The translations under genes were made by a program, and so were the position numbers. Positions 24,231 to 36,209 of a stretch of 64,000 nt of DNA are shown here, piece after piece. Source of the stretch: Chinchilla lanigera (taxonomy: Eukaryota; Chordata; Mammalia; Rodentia; Chinchillidae); assembly GCF_000276665.1 (NCBI RefSeq), contig NW_004955459.1:14421796-14485795 (forward strand), in the 5' to 3' direction. Position 1 is the first letter of the stretch. The number at the start of each line of letters is the position of its first letter. The notes under the pieces are model-generated. The model did no database searches and was not told the origin of the DNA. It saw nothing but the letters and a program-made list of their open reading frames with translations.

Positions 24231-25249
24231 ATGTATCCAATAAATAGTCAAAAATTTTAGCTCCCCTAACATCTTTCTTACCCAGAATCTTATTTTATTC
24301 TAAATATCATAATTTTTCAGAGATTTTGGTATTTGTTCATATCTGAAGAGTTTCTCTAATGATTTCCATGAAGAATTCAGGAGAAAACAGTTAATAATTA
24401 ATATCTACCAAGTCAGAAGTTGAGTTGTGCTCTTTTTTTTCTTCTTGATACAAATTGCACTTATTTGAATAATATGAAATTCCTTTACTATATGATAAAA
24501 CAAAAAACAGTTTTGTCAGTTTTTATGGAATTTTCCTAAGTTGAATAACTATATTTACTTGTGCTGCAGGGCAGCAAATAAAAAAAATAGGATATCACAT
24601 AACAGGCCTACCAGAAGCAGGGGTTGAGAAAGGTATTGGAGCAAGTAATAGATAGCTCAGGAACAATAAAGAAAAGAAAACAAACTAACTATTAAACGTG
24701 ACCATGTCTATAAGGCATTAGGAGTGCAAACTCTGACCAGGATAGAAATTCAATGAAGTCCTGCTAGCCTGACAACCTGATTCCACAGGAAACTGGAACT
24801 GCAAGGAGTCAGATTTATCTCACCGTAAGGCAATGGAACTTGCTGTTGTATCTCTGCATTGATTAGATATTGGCTGGGGCATGTGCACCGAGGGGGGCAT
24901 ACAGTCTCCTAGTGTCTGTCCATATACTGAGGACAATTCCAAGAGAATGAATACAGCTATGAATCATTACCAACCAAAATTCACAGATGCTGGAGATTGA
25001 GTATGCCTGCCTGGTAAGGATCAGAAAGACCAGCAGGAATAACTTCTGCACAAGAATACTTGATAGAGAGGCTTCTGGACTAATAAAGTTTACAAAAGAA
25101 GTTAATTCAGATTAAGGTGGTAATAGTGCAGATGCTGAAAAGTGGGTAGGTTGAGGATTTAAGAAATAATGACTATTGAAGTTAAGATACCAATGCCTGT
25201 TTCTTGGTATCTTTTCCCTCTGATCCCAAATATTATTTCTCCCTTTCAA
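24231..25249. other. Unassigned sequence
   Basis: No repeat or gene recognised up to the left target-site duplication of the B1. Confidence 0.4.
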
Positions 25250-25262
25250 ATTCTGCCATTTG

Positions 25263-25436
25263 GAGCCCAGTGTGGTGGTATGCATCTGTAACCCCAGCAC
25301 TTGGGAGGCTGTGGCAGGAGGATCGTTGTGAGTTCAAGGCCAGCCTGGGCTACAAATTATGCTCAAGGCCAGCCTGAACTACATAGTGAGACCCTGTCTC
25401 AAAAAGACAAAAATAAATAAATAAATAAAATAAAAA
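25263..25436 (+). mobile_element. B1 SINE
   Basis: Full-length in appearance, with head 'gtgtggtggtatgcatctgt', polymerase III B-box region 'gagttcaaggcc', and an A-rich tail of ATAA units. The internal repeat 'caaggccagcctg' at 25335 and 25363 (28-bp spacing) is the rodent B1 duplication. The 13-bp flanks attctgccatttg (25250-25262) and attcttccatttg (25437-25449) are a target-site duplication with one mismatch. Confidence 0.92.
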
Positions 25437-25449
25437 ATTCTTCCATTTG

Positions 25450-27385
25450 ATTAAATGTGAAGAAATCTCCTAGTTGCTAACTGTTTTGCCTGGTGCTTTG
25501 ACCTCAATTTGTTCTTATTTCCTGGTTCTTCCCAACTCCTGAGCTGCTGTCCATTTACATAGACTCTGGCTCTCATTTTGCGCTCTCGAGCTCTATTCCC
25601 CTTGCTGCTGACCTGCTGCTGCCTAAAGAATTATACATCTTCAGTGATTTGCTTTTCTGGCACAAATGACTTGTCTACCTCACAACCTTGCGGTTTTAAA
25701 GTAAGGTGGGCAAAGCCATTTCCCATCCTGGATCCAAAAGGCTTGGTGAGAAAGTCTGACTACAGTCTACGCAGAAGTGGCATGCAGAGATTGCAGGGGA
25801 GGATAAAATGAAGAACAGTTACTGCATTTTTGAAAAGATTTACAGCCCAGCATCTGGTACTATTTAGTGTAGAAACAAAAGGACATACTGAGTATTGCTG
25901 TCAAAAAGATAAGAATGTTTTACACCCTAGTTACTTCTATGTTCATATGACTGATGCAGCACTAATACCATCAGGAACATCTAAGGGTAGCCTTTGTCCC
26001 CTGTGTAACAAGACTACAAGTGGTTTAACCACATCCAAATGGTTAATATGGAAAATATCAATTGTTTGGAAATTTCACCTCTCTGGAAATCTTACCTTCT
26101 CTTAAATATGATCAATACTATGCATTTACTATAATAAAAGTCTGATTAAGTAGAATTTTGGGAATGTGGTAGTTAGATAACTTCAAAATTAACTCAATTT
26201 ATCTCAATAATCTTGTTAAATGTCCTTTGAAAGGACATTAGTCCATTTCTTGTCTTGCAAGTAAAAACTCTGAAAGTAATCAATTTTTGATTTAATAACT
26301 AAAAATCTTGCAGAGCCACAAGGTTATCTGCACATACATTTTCACTTAACAAAGTAACAGACATGAAAGGCATAAGGGAGTGGCTTTGAATGCTTTGTGA
26401 TATTTTGTTTTTTAATTTCATGGTGAAACTTTACATTACTATCCTTTACGTTTCTTTTTTGACAAGCTAAGTGCAGACAATGTAGAGTTAATTGAGGTTC
26501 CTGCTACTTTCTGTGTGATTAATCAAGGCTTTACTGTAAAATAATTCATTTTTCATGCATGGAGACATCTCTAATTTAGCCTTGTTTTAAGAGGGTTAGA
26601 AGAAAAAATTGAGCCCATACATTTATTTGAAATACAATTAGAATAATGGAAACATCTATATCTCCTTAGCATTAAAGACTATAGAATGGACAATTAAAAG
26701 CTATCCCAGATTAATACTATTAAAGTGTCATGAGTAATATAGGCCTGGCCATCTGATTTATCATTCGTCATTACTATATAACTTACTCAGAAGCTATGTA
26801 ATGAGGAGGCAGGCTAAATTAACACAGCTATGAATTCTCAAGCGGAAAAGAAAAAAAAAAACTCTGAGATTAGACTGCTACTCAGAATAAAGCCTTCAAC
26901 TATCTACAATATGATCAGTTGGAATTGTAGTCTGTGAATATGTTCAACATGTACGATGTCAGTAGCACCTGACAGAAGGTGATGATGTCACTAGAGAATT
27001 GTTTGGTATAATGATTCCATAGTTAGACTGGCTACACATTCCAAGCTGGTCACTGCTCTAACTGACTGTTTTTCAAAGGTCTGACAGTATTAGACATGGC
27101 CTTGAATGAATTGGGCAAAGTCTGGACTTAAAATGAATTGAAGAAATTGCTCATGTTGAAAATGCATGTGGAGAACACAGGAACTCTAGAGTCAGGCTAC
27201 ACTGAAAATTAGATGACACAGAAAGAGACTCAAAGCTGCTGGGCCAACTTGCTAGACTTCATTCCATGGTACCCTAGGGGTCCTCTGGAGAGCATCACAG
27301 AACTCCATTTGTAATTGTAACTTGGATGGGAAGCAGGTGGCCAGCTACTAACCCACCAGACACCGACTGAAGTAGCTTCCTGTGG
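25450..27385. other. Repeat-poor sequence, possible conserved elements at 26420-26830
   Basis: Almost 2 kb without a recognised repeat. The part at 26420-26830 contains several homeodomain- and AP-1-like cores (for example 'ttcatgcatggag' and 'gtcattactat') and an even base mix. Frames at 25578 and 25830 (77 and 91 codons) have no recognised domain. Confidence 0.3.
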
Positions 27386-27387
27386 TC

Positions 27388-27560
27388 CATGCCAATGCTT
27401 CTCAAATTTGCACACATATCAGAAGCACCTGGAGAGGCTTGGAAAGTCAGACTGCTGGGTGCCATCCCCAGTGCTACTGGAATGGTTGGTCTGGGGTAGG
27501 TTATGAGTATTGCACTTCTAATAAGAGCTAAGAGGTTGCTAGTCAGACAACCATACAAGT
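27388..27560 (+). repeat. hAT MITE (MER20/Charlie-like)
   Basis: The left end 'caatgcttctcaaatttgca' followed by 'tcagaagcacctggagaggc' matches the start of short non-autonomous hAT elements. The opposite terminus is eroded. Confidence 0.55.
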
Positions 27561-28290
27561 AAGAACTATTAGATTCTAGTGTGTATTTTGGTACTCCTGC
27601 TAAGAATTATTTTTTTGAAGAAAGCATTCAGAAGCTGCAAAGATCGAGTGAGAAGAATGTGGAATGATCTCATATAACTGAAGACTGTGGCATACCTGAC
27701 TTGCCCTTACATACCCGATTTCTGAGGTCCCTGGCATCAGATCATCCTCAATTTCTGCATTCTTACACATGTGTGGTTTTTTCTTTCTTCATGAATTCAA
27801 GGCTTTATGGTCTAGGGACCAACTCAGGCGTGATGGTTCAGTGTAACCAAGCCCTTGAGGGTTGTGAAATCTGTTATGTAAAGCAGCACATGAAGATGAG
27901 TGTGAAAGACCCCTCGAAGCCTTGTTTGGCTGTTTTGTTAAGAAGTAGATGTTTTCTTTGAGTTTGAATAAAAGTTTCGTGGAGATAATATTTGAAATGA
28001 TTCTTGGAATACATTTTTTCAGACAAAGACACAACAAAACAACCCTAGCAGTGATTAACGGAGGCTTTGTCATATTTTCATATTTCATTGATATTGCAGC
28101 CCTGTGAGTACAGGAACAATTTCACCACTGTGAAATTGGTTGTGACTATGAGATTTTTTTAGCAGCACTCAACGTATTTGACTAATAAACACAGATTGAA
28201 TTGAGTTGGCTGTAGAGGGTTCTTATTTAGGTGTATTCCTTTTCTTCTATTTTAATTGAAGCATTCTTCCTTATCATCTTCAACTGTTGT
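27561..28290. other. Unassigned sequence
   Basis: The 86-codon plus frame at 27701-27961 and the 99-codon minus frame at 27789-28088 overlap and cannot both be real; neither has a domain. An AATAAA polyadenylation-like hexamer lies at 27967. Confidence 0.35.
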
Positions 28291-28299
28291 CAACAAAAT

Positions 28300-28560
28300 A
28301 ACCTTGGACCACCACCCTGATCCCCAGTTCACAAGATCCTTCCCATGGAAAAATTCCTGCCCTGTGCTTCAGTCCTCAAGCATGGCTGTACACCCTTCTT
28401 TACCTTCTTCTGAACCCACATAGCTTGTATTTTGTATGTACCTCCTCTCTTACTTCATGATTCTGAGGTTTTCTTTCTTTTCCTATCCTCCGTGCTTCCT
28501 CACAGCCAATCTTAACTCCTGACACATGGAAAATATTCAATAAATCTTGGCTTAAATAGA
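28300..28560 (+). repeat. Possible L2 fragment
   Basis: Ends with 'aactcctgacacatggaaaa' and 'tattcaataaat', like the L2 3' terminus. The pyrimidine-rich upstream part is compatible. Confidence 0.45.
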
Positions 28561-28939
28561 TATTAAAAGGAAAAAGGTTGAGAGTAATAGACAAATTGGG
28601 GAGAATAAAGTTGGACAGGAAAGGAATTATTAGGAATACATGACAGTGACAGTGCCTTATTTTAGCAGAGTTACCCTTCAGAAGGCTAAATATGCTATGT
28701 TCTTCTTTGCAGGGATGGACAGTGAAGTTCTGTCCAACAACTGGCTCTACCTCATCCTGCTGTCATGGCTCCAAAGGCTTCAGGGGATCTTTGGGTTTCT
28801 ATCACATAGTGACAATCTTCCACATACACACAGTTTTTCCTGGTCGTTGTACTCTGTTTACTCCACTGTATATAGTAATACTTATCCTTTTCTACTATAC
28901 CTATCCTTTTCTGCTTATTCTTCTACTGGGTTATAACTA

Positions 28940-29030
28940 AATCTGTTTTAATCACAGTGCAGCCTTTACTTGTCCAATGCTGGGTACCCAATAGAAGGCA
29001 TTCAGTAAATATTTTTTAAGTGAATTAATG
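28940..29030 (+). repeat. Possible L2/MIR 3' end
   Basis: 'aatagaaggcattcagtaaa' near 28990 resembles the common L2/MIR 3' terminus. Confidence 0.45.
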
Positions 29031-29525
29031 AAAGAAAACAACTTTGGACACTAATATAAATTCATTTCCTGGGCCTGCTAACTAGAATAAGATATCCCCA
29101 ATATATTTGTTTAGCAACACAAGTATCCAGTTAGAAAGCTCTTATCATTAGAAAAAATAAATCTTTATTAAATGATTTTATCAAAGTCACAATATACACA
29201 TCCATGCTTTTAAATCATTAATGTATTTAAAATATTTTTCTTTTGCAAAATAGTAACTTAGTAACAAGATTAAATTTAACCATTCATTTAAATGCAGCCA
29301 TTCATTGGCCAGGTTATTTTGCATGCAAACCTGTGCCCCAATTTGTGTTTGAAAGTTATGTTTTCAATTGTTATTTTATTTCATAATCTCATGAAGCATT
29401 GGTGTTATCCACAGGCTACTCAGAGTCCGGTTAATTGTTGTTAATTGCTTCATAATCCTTACTGGGCAGAATCAATGATGGAAATGTCTTTTCCATACAA
29501 GAAAATAGACTACCTTGGCCTCCAA
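29031..29525. other. Unassigned AT-rich sequence
   Basis: Nothing recognised. Confidence 0.4.
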
Positions 29526-29529
29526 CAGA

Positions 29530-29708
29530 TTTCCCTGACCCAGGCTACACATTAGAGTCATCGGAGGAGATTTTTAGAGGAAAATAAATGCCAGGCTCCA
29601 CCTTTGGAGCTTGGAATTTCATTGATTTGGGGAGGAGCCAAGCTATTGATGCTATTTTTAATGTTCCCAGGTGATTTTAGTGTGTAGCCAAGGTTGAGAA
29701 TCATTGAC
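29530..29708 (+). repeat. hAT MITE with visible terminal inverted repeats
   Basis: The left 'ggctacacattagagtcat' mirrors the right 'gattttagtgtgtagcc', and the right end finishes 'aaggttgagaatcattga'. This matches the short Charlie-group elements common in mammals. No transposase is encoded. Confidence 0.65.
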
Positions 29709-30495
29709 TTAAAGAGAGAAAAATAACTATGAGCTAGCAGAAAATGGACTGTTTACTCTTCAGACTTTGAGAGATGCCCTGCCATTCAAATCAATCGAAT
29801 CATTGCACATAAAAACACAGAGAGACTGCAGTTCATTGTGCTCTGAGTGCTGCCACCTGAATGAACGGTAGACAGGAAACCCTCTGGCTTGGAGACTTCT
29901 TAAAGCTGGCTATTGATGAAAGACTGAAGCTGGTTGAAAAAGAACAGATGGCACAAGTCTAGCCGTCGTCTCCCTAGCCTTGCAGCTCTGTGCTAAGTCC
30001 ATGCCCTATGGCTCTGCCCTGTTTTGCTGCATCTCTAAAATTTCCTCTGTTCTTCCTCTGTGGACTGCTTGTCTGTATCCCTAGAGCTCACCAAAGTCAA
30101 AGTTCTCTAATGGAACACCTAGACACACAAGATATCTTCCCCACCTTTCAGTCTGAACTGAGATGTGAACATATATATGAGATATAAGCATATCCTATAT
30201 ATATGTTATCATCTTGGACTACTAAGTAAGCATTCAGTTAGGCCCTTTACATTTTGTCTTCCTGAATCTTCACATTAAACTCTCTTTAGCTTTCCAACTC
30301 ATTGCGTTATTCTCCATTTCACTCCATTTCCACCACTTCATTTTCATATTTGTACACTTTTCCTAATGATTAAAATTCTTCAAGGGCAAACCCAATGATC
30401 CATGTCATTGTCACAAGGTTAAAGAATGACAATGATAAAAGGAAGGATAGTTATTCTGTGAGTCCTTCCTAGATATAAAGTGATAGACAATCCTC
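29709..30495. other. Unassigned sequence
   Basis: Includes a TA-rich patch at 30168-30205. No gene recognised. Confidence 0.4.
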
Positions 30496-30499
30496 AGAA

Positions 30500-30640
30500 G
30501 ACTCTTTGAAGGGCTGACTTACTCGCTCCATTACATAGATGTAAAATTGCATCACAGAAAAGTAAATAGATAACTTAAGATGAGAGAGAATTTATACTCA
30601 GCTTAGTCACTAGTTGATCATACTAAGAGTGAAAGCCTGG
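30500..30640 (-). repeat. Possible MIR remnant
   Basis: The minus-strand order 'ctccattacatagatgtaaa', 'cacagaaaagtaaatagat', 'aacttaagatgagagagaa' fits a diverged MIR. Confidence 0.4.
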
Positions 30641-31080
30641 GATTTGGGATGGGAACAGGTTGGCAAGTTTGAGCTTTGGATTCTTCTTTTAGAAAATGGG
30701 ATGTAGCTATTAATTTCTCACTCATGTTTCTGGGAAAGGGCCTCCGTGAAATCATCATTACCGTGTTCATGTCCTCATTTCCCACTATCTTTGAAAGTAA
30801 GGAGTGATTTACATGGCTGGTGGGTTTGATAGAAGGAAGTGAGCTTCCCTACCTCTCCTCCCCTCTTCATTTTCCACAGGAGCCAACTTGCGGGAGCGTG
30901 CATTCCATGGTGCTCACCACCCCTGTCTCTCCCAAAAGCAGGTCCGCCTAGTGGGATGCCTGTGGAGATCAGTGCTCCACAATGCATTTAATTCTGGGGC
31001 TCAGCAGTAACAAAGCCATTGCTGACTTACATCTCAGTCATATTTTCCATTATCAATGATATCACCGAAAGTTATTATGA
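30641..31080. other. Unassigned, GC-richer patch at 30840-31010
   Basis: A polypyrimidine run ending 'ttttccacag' at about 30880 looks like a splice acceptor and is followed by about 120 bases with CpGs ('ttgcgggagcgtgc'). I see no matching donor and no recognisable protein, so this is not called an exon. Confidence 0.3.
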
Positions 31081-31085
31081 CAGTT

Positions 31086-31395
31086 ATGCTTAATCATCAA
31101 CTTGATTGGCTTGAGAGTGGCCACGAAGATTGCTAAAGCACACTGCTGGGTGCATCTGGGTGGTCATGGAGGTATGAGCTCAGAGTCTTTCTTTGGTTCC
31201 TGACCTCTTTCTTCTATGGTGCTGGTCCCCTGTTCTGTGTTCTGCCCACTAAGAACTAACAAGCTCTGCTTTGCCACTGCCTTCTGCCATGATGTTTTTA
31301 CCTTGGAGCCTGCCGAGACTCTGAGCAAATAAACCCATCTTCTTTTAAAAGCTCTGGATGTCAGGTATTTGGCCAGCAACAGGAAAGCTGACTGC
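31086..31395 (+). repeat. Interspersed repeat of rodent type, class uncertain
   Basis: 'catcaacttgattggcttga' at the left, 'gccatgatgtttt' and 'gcaaataaacccatcttctt' in the right half, and 'caggtatttggccagcaaca' near the end follow the order of a common rodent interspersed repeat (LTR- or hAT-like). An AATAAA hexamer is included. I cannot fix the family name. Confidence 0.45.
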
Positions 31396-31790
31396 AGAAA
31401 TACAGTTACATTCTAGTTTCTTTTCTGAGACTATAGATTGTAAAAGGACAGACTGAGAGATGACGACAGCTAGAGAGATGGTATCTATTAGTTTTTGATA
31501 TGCTGTTTATTAGGCTCTCATCCAAGTGGTTGGATAATTTTGATTTACTTTGTTTTATTTTTCTTCTCTATTAACCATCACTGTAGTGTCTAAATGATTG
31601 GGAATCTTTTGTACGATGGTAGCTCATAGTCTACCTTTTTCTTTCTGTTTCACTCACACCTGAAAGGAAGGTTAGCTTTCCACTCTTATCCCTGAAAAAA
31701 TTATCACAAAAGATGGGCCAGTATGTGCTTAGAGGGCTGAGCATGGGTTGGTCCTTTGGGGTAGTCCAGCTGAATTCTGTTGGGAGCAGC
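31396..31790. other. Unassigned sequence
   Basis: Nothing recognised. Confidence 0.4.
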
Positions 31791-31793
31791 ATT

Positions 31794-31980
31794 TAAAGCA
31801 GCGATGCCTAACTTGTGGACCTCAATCATTGGCATCACTTGAGGATGTTTCAGAGGTATAACTCCTAGACCCAATCCAGGACAGTGATGCATAAATTCTG
31901 GGGTCAAATTGCAGGGATCAGGGTTTTAAGAAGCCTCCTAGGTAATTCTGACACACACTACATCTGAGAACCATTTGAGT
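31794..31980 (+). repeat. hAT MITE (MER20/Charlie-like)
   Basis: Order of segments 'gatgcctaacttgtggacct', 'ggcatcacttgagg', 'gggttttaagaagcctccta' and 'tctgagaaccatttgag', typical of short hAT derivatives. Confidence 0.6.
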
Positions 31981-31989
31981 TCTTCCTCC

Positions 31990-32145
31990 CCGACCTGTGG
32001 TCAGACATAACCTTAGAGCTTGTTAGAAATGCAGATCTCAGTACCCATGTCAGATCTACTGCTCTATTTATGCTCTGCATCTTAACAAATACCCTGGAGG
32101 ATTGGTCAGCACATTAAAGTTTTAAAAGTATCAGTGTAGAGTCAA
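31990..32145 (+). repeat. Second hAT-like fragment
   Basis: 'gagcttgttagaaatgcaga' followed by 'cttaacaaataccctggagg' repeats the interior order of a MER20/Charlie element. It may be a second insertion next to the first. Confidence 0.45.
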
Positions 32146-33163
32146 GAATGCAAACGTCAAGCCATGGAGCAGAAGTGAACAGGATTTTAATGAGGTTTGC
32201 AGCCTACGCTACATCTGCAGTGATTTACAGTTCTAGGATTGCGGCTAGAGTGAGGGAACAGACTGAAGCTTGAAGAGACGTAGCTCTTCTGAAATCTCTT
32301 AAGGCCCAAAGCATCTATTTCTACCCAGCCTGCCCTCATTAACCTTATGCTACCTCATTGGTTAATCCTGTTGTCCTCAGGTACTCGCCTATGTCTGGAC
32401 ACTGGACGGGGAATTATTGTGTCTCATTCTACTGTATGTATCTCCTCTAGCAACCATACCTGCATGGAGTTTCTAACCAAACTTCTTTTGAAATCCTCTA
32501 TACCTCCCTAGTTGTTCACAGAAGATCATTTTGCAGTCCACATGTGTAGTGTTCCAGGATCAATAACGCCAGATCAACACTGAGCATTTAAACATGTGAC
32601 TGAAACGTGAATAAGAAGTCAGAGAAACTGTAAAAAGGTCAGGTAGCAAGCACTAACTTTGTAGCTAGTGAAAGCCCATACATGTATATATTTGGCATTT
32701 CATAGAACCTTCAGGCTTCCTTTGATTAGTTATTAAAATTATGGCAGGCCGGTGGGGGAAGCCTGATAATTGGTATAGGTCATAGATAATCAGAAGTGTC
32801 TCTCTCAGTGGGATGAAACCTATTAAAATTTGTTATTTAAATCTCTTTGCTGTTTTCTCATTCTTCTCATATGCAGAGTGGCTTGTCCCAGCCTTGGTCT
32901 CCCAGGAAGGAAGCAGACAACTTCCATTGTTCTTATTTGCTGCTAATTAGCATTTTCAAAACAGTTGATTTAGATTCAGTTCTGTATACCCCAAAGCAAG
33001 CATTCTATTCAGCTTCTAGATCATAGCTTTATCACATTAAAGATTTAGCTTTTTAATATTCACAATGTTTAGATTATTTCAACCAATATCTCCAAAACTT
33101 GTAATCACACACTAAAAAGTCCTCACATCTTGCTACAACCATTGAGAGAAGAAAGTGTTTGGT
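32146..33163. other. Unassigned sequence
   Basis: No repeat recognised. The segment 32930-32985 ('tgctgctaattagcattttc' within it) is a possible homeodomain-site cluster. Confidence 0.35.
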
Positions 33164-33181
33164 GAGAGTTAAATCCTACAA

Positions 33182-33277
33182 GGGGCTGGGGATATAGCTA
33201 AGCGGCACAGCACCTGCCTGGCAAACACAACGTCGTGAGTTTGATTCCTGGTATCAAAAAAAAAAAAAAAAAAAAAA
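33182..33277 (+). mobile_element. ID/BC1-type SINE
   Basis: Head 'ggggctggggatatagctaa', B-box region 'gtgagtttgattcc', then an A tail of about 22 bases. Exact 16-bp target-site duplication gagagttaaatcctac at 33164-33179 and 33282-33297. The exact duplication and pure tail suggest a young insertion. Confidence 0.95.
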
Positions 33278-33349
33278 GAGAGAGAGTTAAATCCTACTAT
33301 TTAATTCTTAGCTTTCCTCTTTGGACTATGTTGATGCCACCTTAAAGAT

Positions 33350-34025
33350 GGGAAATGCAAGGTTACCAGTGAATGCCTGAAACCATGAGTGGATGCCTAA
33401 ACACACCCTCTCTCTCTCTTGTTTTCTTTACATACTTATTGTAAAGTTTTATATATAAATTAAATAATACCAAAAGAATCCCAACAACTAATAAAATAGA
33501 ACAGTTGTGACACAATTATGACAACTTAATGTAAAAAAAGTTATGGAAATGCTCTTACTCTCTCTCCTTTAATCTTTTCATGTAAAGGCTGTGTGCCTTT
33601 ATGAAAATGCCACATCTATGCCCACTACTGTGTACAATTAACACATGCTAGTAAAATACAACAAGGAAAGCACTGTACAGCCTCTCCTTTGGAGCTCTGA
33701 AGTCCAGCAAATTCTTCTTGTACTTTGAGGCCATTGTTAAGTAAATAAGGGTTACTGGAGAACAAAATCACTACAAGGTTATAACAGTCAGTCTAATAGC
33801 CAGGATAACTCTGAAGGGCTAATAAGTGAGTAGTGTACACATGGAGAAGACCCTGGGCAAAGGGATGTTTCACAGCCTGGGCAAGAGGCAGCAGGACTGT
33901 GCAAGAATTTATCACACTGCTTATAAGGGTATGTGATTTAGAAGTCATGGATTATTTCTGGAATTTCCAATATAGTACTTTTAGTTGACCCTGAGTAACA
34001 GAAGTCACAAAATGTGAACTACTGT
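33350..34025. mobile_element. Tigger/MER2-type DNA transposon remnant
   Basis: The left part ('gaatgcctgaaaccatgagt', 'ttatatataaattaaataat', 'acaactaataaaatagaaca', 'gttatggaaatgct') and the right part ('aaataagggttactgg', 'gcaaagggatgtttcacag', 'ttatttctggaatttccaat', 'aatgtgaactactgta') follow the order of a pogo-like Tigger element. The expected CpG-rich terminal segments have decayed to TG/CA. The middle, where transposase would lie, is deleted or scrambled. TA-dinucleotide target sites are not clear. Confidence 0.65.
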
Positions 34026-36094
34026 AATTTGATTCCGCCTCCTGAAAGCCAGCCACCCAACATGGATCAGTTTGACAGCATCATGTGGACTGCTACCTAC
34101 TCCAATAGCTTTAGGTCCTTGAGATATATTGGCATTATTGACAAAATTTTAAAAATATTCATGCCGGCTCTCACAGAAATACTCATTCATCTGGTCCAGG
34201 GTGGGGGCCGATCTTATTTCAATTGTTTCCGAGTTCTTGCACCACTGAATGGAAGATTTTCATCTCCTCCACTCAGCCTCCCATACACTCTGGCCTCATT
34301 ACATGTCTACCCTGCTTTATTGTCTTTCAAATTTTCACAGTGATCTCATTACTTCTCTGACAGAATTTCCTTCCTTTACAATTTATTTCAAAGACTTTAG
34401 AGAAAAATGTAAAAAGAAGAGCATATTTACTACAAAAAAGAAAACCCTAAAAGAAAAATTGAAAAATTGTAGATAATTCTACCACCTGAGGATAATTCTT
34501 GAGAACATTTATATGCAATATTTCTCTGCACCTTTCACCCATATTTTTCTTCACCTAATTTTTCACGCTAAATGTAATCCTTTTAGACTGTTTTTTTGCT
34601 CTGTTCAACATCATGGCATAACTAGGGCAAATAAATTTTTTACAACAGCAATGGCAATGATTGTGGGCGTACTATCATTTTGTAAACCGTAACATATTAT
34701 ACTACTGCCTTGCTCTTTGGTATTTATATATTTTAATACTATTATTATTAAAGAGCACTCAGTTGAGTATCCTTGCTGATAGATCTTTATAAATATAGAA
34801 ATTCTTAACCAAAACTGATAGTCAAGATAAGAGTGTTCAATAGCATAGGGCTGGTAGTCCTTAGGCATGGACGTTACTGGTGAAATTTTTTTTAAAAAAA
34901 TGAAATAAAACAGCTTCTCCTGTCCTGAAAGCTAAATCTGCAAAAAATACATTGTTGAGAATCCAATGTCTTCAGCTTATAATGGAAAATTTCTATTATC
35001 CTCTCTGGAGAATGTTGGATGTTTACTGTGTCTCCTTCTCACAGGATCTATTAAGTGAATTGTGGTCTCCAGCAGTATGTCTTCCTTTACGGCAGTGCTG
35101 CCTACACTATCTTGGTCAAGGACCAGACTTTTTCTTGTTTCATTTTGTTTTACTTCCAATTTTTCACGGATGTATACTTTTGCAAAATAGTATAAAAATG
35201 AATGTGTTGAAAAATAAAGTAAAACTGACATACAATATGCAAGCCTCTATTTTTTATTGCTAGATTCGAGTCATAAAATTTATTTGACAAATTGACACAA
35301 ATATTTTAAAAGCTTACTCTCAATCTCTAAATTCAATTTCATGGTGGACCAATACCTAACAGTTCACAGCTCAGTACTGATCATTTCAGAACATTCTCTC
35401 AAATAGGTGCATTAGCTCAATGAGATAATCCAGTGCTTGAGTGGGGAAAAGTTCCTAGCAAACTTATTATAGAAGTGCAAGAGTATATGAGTACGTTTGG
35501 CAATTGATTGAAATAAGGAACTGGACTCCAAAAGTCAAGAACAATACTAAAGACACATGGAACAGCTCGCCACAGGAGCCATAATTGGAATGATTCAGGG
35601 AAAAGAGTACAAAGTCTGCACAAGAATGAAATGAAACCTCGTGAAGCACCCCACATACTCAGAAAAGTTCTAATTCCTGATTTAAGCATGGTTTGGCAGG
35701 TCTTCCCCCCTTATAACTATTCGTCAAAATGTGCTTGTAAGTTGCATGCATACATATCTACATATGTCATAATTTCAAAATGCCACATATACACGTGCAT
35801 ACTAGTGCTTACTAAGGGTGTAACAAATGCTTTTATATCAACACAATGGAATTCAGAGAAGTGATCAAAAATGTGCATTAGAGGTGACTCTGCTATATTC
35901 ATACATAAAAGCATGTGTCTAAAACCTATTTGATAACCCTTAAAGAATTTCATATTTACCACACTTACAAAGGATTAAAAAATTGATAAAATAGGAGACA
36001 GACCAAAGTCTCATTTTTATAAAGAAAGGATATAGTTTGTTATTCTTAAAGGATAGCTGTCAGGTAAGATGAGTCCTAAAGGAGTAATATTGTG

Positions 36095-36095
<1 letters not shown>
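34026..36095. other. Unassigned AT-rich sequence
   Basis: About 2 kb with no recognised repeat. Frames of 109, 75, 85, 103, 84, 90, 60, 77 and 81 codons overlap each other on both strands and have no domain. Confidence 0.35.
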
Positions 36096-36101
<6 letters not shown>

Positions 36102-36176
<75 letters not shown>

Positions 36177-36206
36177 GACAGAGAGAGACAGAGAGAGACA
36201 GAGAGA
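36102..36206. repeat. Compound (GT)n(GA)n microsatellite with 10-bp higher-order units
   Basis: About 15 GT units, then about 18 GA units, then four copies of the 10-bp unit cagagagaga at about 36169-36206. The GT part can adopt Z-DNA and the GA part is a homopurine tract. Confidence 0.95.
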
Positions 36207-36209
36207 AAC

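Noticed and set aside
34014..35263. Cluster of frames of 75-109 codons on both strands
   Set aside because: They overlap on opposite strands, lack codon-bias or splice support, and match no family I recognise. Chance frames in AT-rich DNA.
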